Below, one piece after another: positions 4,900 through 6,797 of a stretch of DNA of 6,797 nt; the stretch's first letter is position 1, and each line of letters begins with the position of its first letter. A program made the position numbers and the translations under genes. Source of the stretch: Microcaldota archaeon (GTDB lineage Archaea; Micrarchaeota; Micrarchaeia; Norongarragalinales; UBA10210); NCBI GenBank assembly GCA_013331595.1, contig DUGE01000030.1:1961-8757 (forward strand). The letters run 5' to 3'. The notes under the pieces are model-generated. The model was not told the origin of the DNA, made no database searches, and saw only the letters and a list, made by a program, of their open reading frames with translations.

Positions 4900-5508
4900 T
4901 TGGATTTGAAGAAAAACGCATTTTGGGTTTTCATGCCGGTTTTGATTGCAGCATCGCTTTTGCTTGCTGGGTGCGTGGCGCAGCAAACGCCTGCACCCGC
5001 GCCGGCGGCCACGGCAACGCCTTTGCCCACCGCAACTGCAACTCCCACTCCTGCGCCCACCTCGACGCCCGAACCCACCGTGGAAATTACGCCCGAGCAA
5101 AAGCTTGCCATGCTGAAAAGTTCTACTGCACTTGTGCTGCAGCAGGTTTTCGGCGGGGAATTCGTTTTCTCGCAGGACAAAGACCCGGTGAGCGGTGCCA
5201 TAACTTACTTCGCCGCGGGTTCTGACAATTACTACAACATCCAGGTTGCCGTAGCAAAGGGCATTGGCGTGCAATGGCCTCCGACTAAGACGCTTGCCGA
5301 AAAACGCGGGGAAAGCGGATTGAAGAAAACCGTGGTTTTCACGCAAACGAACTTCCAGCAGCCTTTGGTTGAAACGGAATTCGAAATGGAGTGCAACAAC
5401 TTTGCGCAAACCGTGAAAATCACGCTGAACGAACAGAACACTCCGGCCCTGCCGTTCAAAAACCTAGCCGACAACGTGACGCGCATGCTGATAGACTCGT
5501 GCCCGTAA
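4900..5508 (+). CDS. Lipoprotein with Pro/Thr-rich linker, unknown extracytoplasmic domain
   Basis: This 202-residue protein starts at TTG 4900, with GGTGGTG (4889-4895) as Shine-Dalgarno; no ATG or GTG is in frame just upstream. Residues 1-24 form a signal peptide (Lys-Lys, then a hydrophobic core) ending in a lipobox LLAGC, so Cys25 should be lipid-modified and anchor the protein outside the membrane. A linker at about 31-60 is built from Pro, Ala and Thr (PAPAPA, TATATPTP), the usual spacer between the membrane and a surface domain and a possible O-glycosylation site. The remaining domain (about 61-202) mixes helix and strand, has two cysteines (165 and 201) that could pair, and one Asn-Val-Thr sequon (192). 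I do not recognise the domain. It begins 20 bases after the upstream gene and may be co-transcribed with it. Confidence 0.85.
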   Translation: MDLKKNAFWVFMPVLIAASLLLAGCVAQQTPAPAPAATATPLPTATATPTPAPTSTPEPTVEITPEQKLAMLKSSTALVLQQVFGGEFVFSQDKDPVSGAITYFAAGSDNYYNIQVAVAKGIGVQWPPTKTLAEKRGESGLKKTVVFTQTNFQQPLVETEFEMECNNFAQTVKITLNEQNTPALPFKNLADNVTRMLIDSCP

Positions 5509-5510
5509 CT

Positions 5511-5616
5511 GGCGAGGGCTCGCCCCCCGCTGACACTGCGTGACGAATGCGAAAGCCTGAGCTTTCACTAAGTTGCCGGTGCAACACCCCCCTGCGCTGC
5601 CCAAACCTCCTTTTTT
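5511..5616 (+). terminator. Cluster of three hairpins followed by a T run
   Basis: Three perfect stems lie in a row after the lipoprotein stop: GGCGA/TCGCC (5511-5515 with 5520-5524, tetraloop GGGC), GAAAGC/GCTTTC (5551-5556 with 5561-5566, tetraloop CTGA) and GTTGC/GCAAC (5572-5576 with 5581-5585, tetraloop CGGT). A T6 run follows at 5611-5616. The group may end the lipoprotein transcript or be a small structured RNA; the sequence does not decide. Confidence 0.45.
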
Positions 5617-5621
5617 ATTTT
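5611..5621 (+). promoter_or_regulatory. Probable TATA box for the MBL nuclease gene
   Basis: TTTTTTATTTT is T/A-rich and TATA-like. A start about 26 bases on falls near 5642, giving a short leader of about 12 nt before ATG 5654. The same T run may serve as terminator of the upstream gene. Confidence 0.4.
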
Positions 5622-5653
5622 CATTTCCCCTAATCGAAAGCAGGTTTTAACCC

Positions 5654-6622
5654 ATGCTTTCGTTCAACCCGCTGCGAGTGCAAGTAGGCGTCAAAGAGCT
5701 TACTCTCGACCACGCGGGCGATTTTTCGTTCATTTCCCACGCGCACTCCGACCACGCTTTGAAAACGCGCGTTCCCTCCATCCTCGCGAGCGAAGCGACC
5801 GTGGATTTGTTGAAGGCGCGCGGCTACGCTTCGGGCGAAAACATCGTGCACGAGCATTATGGAACAAAGCTTTTGGGCGCAGGGCACGTTTTGGGGGCGC
5901 GGCAGTTAGTTGCTGAAGGAGACGGAGGAACGATAGCATATACTGGCGACTTCCGCTTGAGCGACTCGCTTTGCGTCAAGGGCGCGGAAATCCCGCAGTG
6001 CGACACGCTGCTGATGGAAGCGACGTTCGGCTCTCCCGAATTTGTTTTTCCCGACCGCGAGAGCGTGGCGAAAGAAATAGCCTCGTGGGTAACGGAAAAG
6101 CAGAAGGAAGGCATCGTGGTTTTGGGCGGCTATGCGCTGGGCAAGGCGCAAGAGCTAAACAAGGTGCTGAACGATTATGCGGGCATTGCACCCGTCGTCG
6201 AGGAAGGCATTGCGAAAATCAATGACGTTTACGTAAAGCACGGCGTGGCGCTGGACTACGTCCGCTCTTCTTCAGATGAAGGGCTGAAGGAGCTGGAGAA
6301 AAACTTTGTTGCGATAGTGCCAATGAACCGCGTTAACAACAACTTCGCATTCCAGCTGAGCCGCGCGTATTCCCGGCGAGTTTCTGCGGCTGTCGCGACG
6401 GGCTGGGCTTTGACCGAGCGGTTCGGCTCGATGCAAAAGTTTTGCTTGAGCGACCACTCGGACTTTCCCGAGCTTCTAGAATTCGCCGAGCAGACGGGCG
6501 CGAAAAAGATTTTCACGGAATACGGGAGCGCAAAGCGTTTGGCTCGGGAATTGCGCAAGAAGGGTTTGAACGCCCACGCTGTGGAAGAGCAGCAAAAGCT
6601 TTTGATGGCATGGGGCGAGTGA
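5654..6622 (+). CDS. MBL-fold/beta-CASP nuclease, ligase-associated exonuclease type
   Basis: This 322-residue protein matches the small metallo-beta-lactamase nucleases annotated as mRNA 3'-end processing factor or ligase-associated DNA exonuclease. The metal-binding motifs are HAHSDH (29-34), GAGHVLGARQ (75-84, H78), TGDFR (97-101, D99) and SDHSDF (266-271, H268). EATFGSPEF (122-130), GYALGKAQELNKVL (159-172) and ATGWA (248-252) are typical of this subgroup. The expected activity is two-metal hydrolysis of RNA or single-stranded DNA ends in the cytoplasm. The late motif that normally reads T-x-HG reads TEYG (288-291), so the last histidine appears replaced by Tyr290. Length is normal and no frameshift is visible. 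ATG 5654 follows AGG at 5642-5644. No DNA ligase is in the window, so the substrate is undetermined. cutA follows after 3 bases, suggesting co-transcription. Confidence 0.88.
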   Translation: MLSFNPLRVQVGVKELTLDHAGDFSFISHAHSDHALKTRVPSILASEATVDLLKARGYASGENIVHEHYGTKLLGAGHVLGARQLVAEGDGGTIAYTGDFRLSDSLCVKGAEIPQCDTLLMEATFGSPEFVFPDRESVAKEIASWVTEKQKEGIVVLGGYALGKAQELNKVLNDYAGIAPVVEEGIAKINDVYVKHGVALDYVRSSSDEGLKELEKNFVAIVPMNRVNNNFAFQLSRAYSRRVSAAVATGWALTERFGSMQKFCLSDHSDFPELLEFAEQTGAKKIFTEYGSAKRLARELRKKGLNAHAVEEQQKLLMAWGE

Positions 6623-6625
6623 TGC

Positions 6626-6797
6626 ATGAAAATATTGTTTTGCTACGTGACTTGCAGGAACGAGGCTGAAGCCGAGAATATCGGCGAAGCGCTTGTGAAA
6701 GGCAAGCTTGCCGGCTGCGCAGTGGTGCTGCACCACGCGAAGTCTTTCTTCGCGTGGAACGGGAGCGTGCAGAGGACTGCCGAAGCGCTGTTGTTTT
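6626..6797 (+). CDS. cutA: CutA1 family protein, 3' end outside window
   Basis: The frame begins at ATG 6626, 3 bases after the nuclease stop (6620-6622), and runs off the window; 57 residues are visible. It reads MKILFCYVTCRNEAEAENIG, then LVKGKLAGCAVV, then HHAKSFFAWNGSVQRTAEALLF. This is the N-terminal half of CutA1: the opening strand, the helix with Glu/Ala repeats, LA-x-C, and K-S-x-x-x-W-x-G before the next strand. CutA1 is a very stable trimer with a ferredoxin-like fold, historically linked to divalent metal tolerance, with no firmly established role in archaea. An overlapping ATG at 6622 opens a different frame that stops at 6667-6669 and is rejected. Typical full length is about 105 residues, so roughly half is missing. 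Confidence 0.85.
   Translation, partial: MKILFCYVTCRNEAEAENIGEALVKGKLAGCAVVLHHAKSFFAWNGSVQRTAEALLF

Noticed and set aside
4876..5409. 177-residue minus-strand ORF with an Arg/Gly-rich C-terminal half
   Set aside because: It mirrors the lipoprotein; its repeats are the reverse of the Pro/Ala/Thr linker codons.
5531..5600. tRNA-like arrangement of stem-loops
   Set aside because: No acceptor stem, T-loop (GTTCGAAT-like) or D-loop sequence can be matched; the loops are four bases, not seven.
6622..6669. Start at ATG 6622 overlapping the nuclease stop
   Set aside because: The frame closes after 15 codons, whereas ATG 6626 opens a clear CutA1 sequence.

Overview
The window looks like ordinary, compact chromosomal DNA from an archaeon, most likely a small-genome (DPANN-type) lineage; that lineage call is inference. 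The archaeal evidence is an AbrB-type DNA-binding domain fused to PhoU halves, T/A-rich TATA-like boxes about 26 nt before probable transcription starts (one fits a leaderless start exactly), T-rich terminators, an HxHxDH metallo-beta-lactamase nuclease of the archaeal/ligase-associated type, and a CxxC-x17-CxxC zinc ribbon of a kind common in DPANN archaea and CPR bacteria. I see no tRNA, rRNA, insertion sequence, CRISPR array or phage gene.

Layout. (1) Bases 1-573 hold the 3' part of an unrecognised beta-rich protein, followed by a terminator-like hairpin. (2) Bases 574-2468 are an RNA-metabolism block: a 58-residue zinc ribbon with a Gly/Arg-rich N-terminus (810-986), a strong T-rich terminator, then a DEAD-box RNA helicase with an RGG-rich tail (1161-2468). 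(3) A PF04307-type membrane-bound putative hydrolase (2532-3044) faces a small two-helix membrane protein on the minus strand (3028-3222); the two genes overlap by 17 bases at their 3' ends. (4) A short intergenic region (3223-3368) carries divergent promoters and repeated AATACCGA-like boxes, and is followed by the AbrB-PhoU regulator (3369-4328). (5) A lumazine/riboflavin-synthase-fold protein with a motif-bearing tail (4403-4879) and a lipoprotein (4900-5508) come next. (6) After a hairpin-rich 3' region come an MBL/beta-CASP nuclease (5654-6622) and, 3 bases later, the start of cutA, cut by the window edge.

How the genes may work together. The zinc ribbon and helicase share Gly/Arg-rich low-complexity segments that suit RNA binding, so they are plausible partners. 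The MBL nuclease adds a second nucleic-acid-processing enzyme, but nothing shows that these genes form one pathway. The PhoU regulator has no phosphate transporter genes beside it here; its nearest likely target is its own divergent promoter region and the small membrane gene.

The observations most worth a second look are the helicase motif III, which reads Cys-Val-Asp instead of Ser-Ala-Thr in an otherwise intact protein; the MBL nuclease's late motif, which reads TEYG where a THG-type histidine is expected; the clamp-binding-like QLDLF tail on the lumazine/riboflavin-synthase-like protein; the repeated boxes upstream of phoU; and a long inverted repeat around the promoter of the membrane hydrolase. 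I see no clear novel defence or mobile system.
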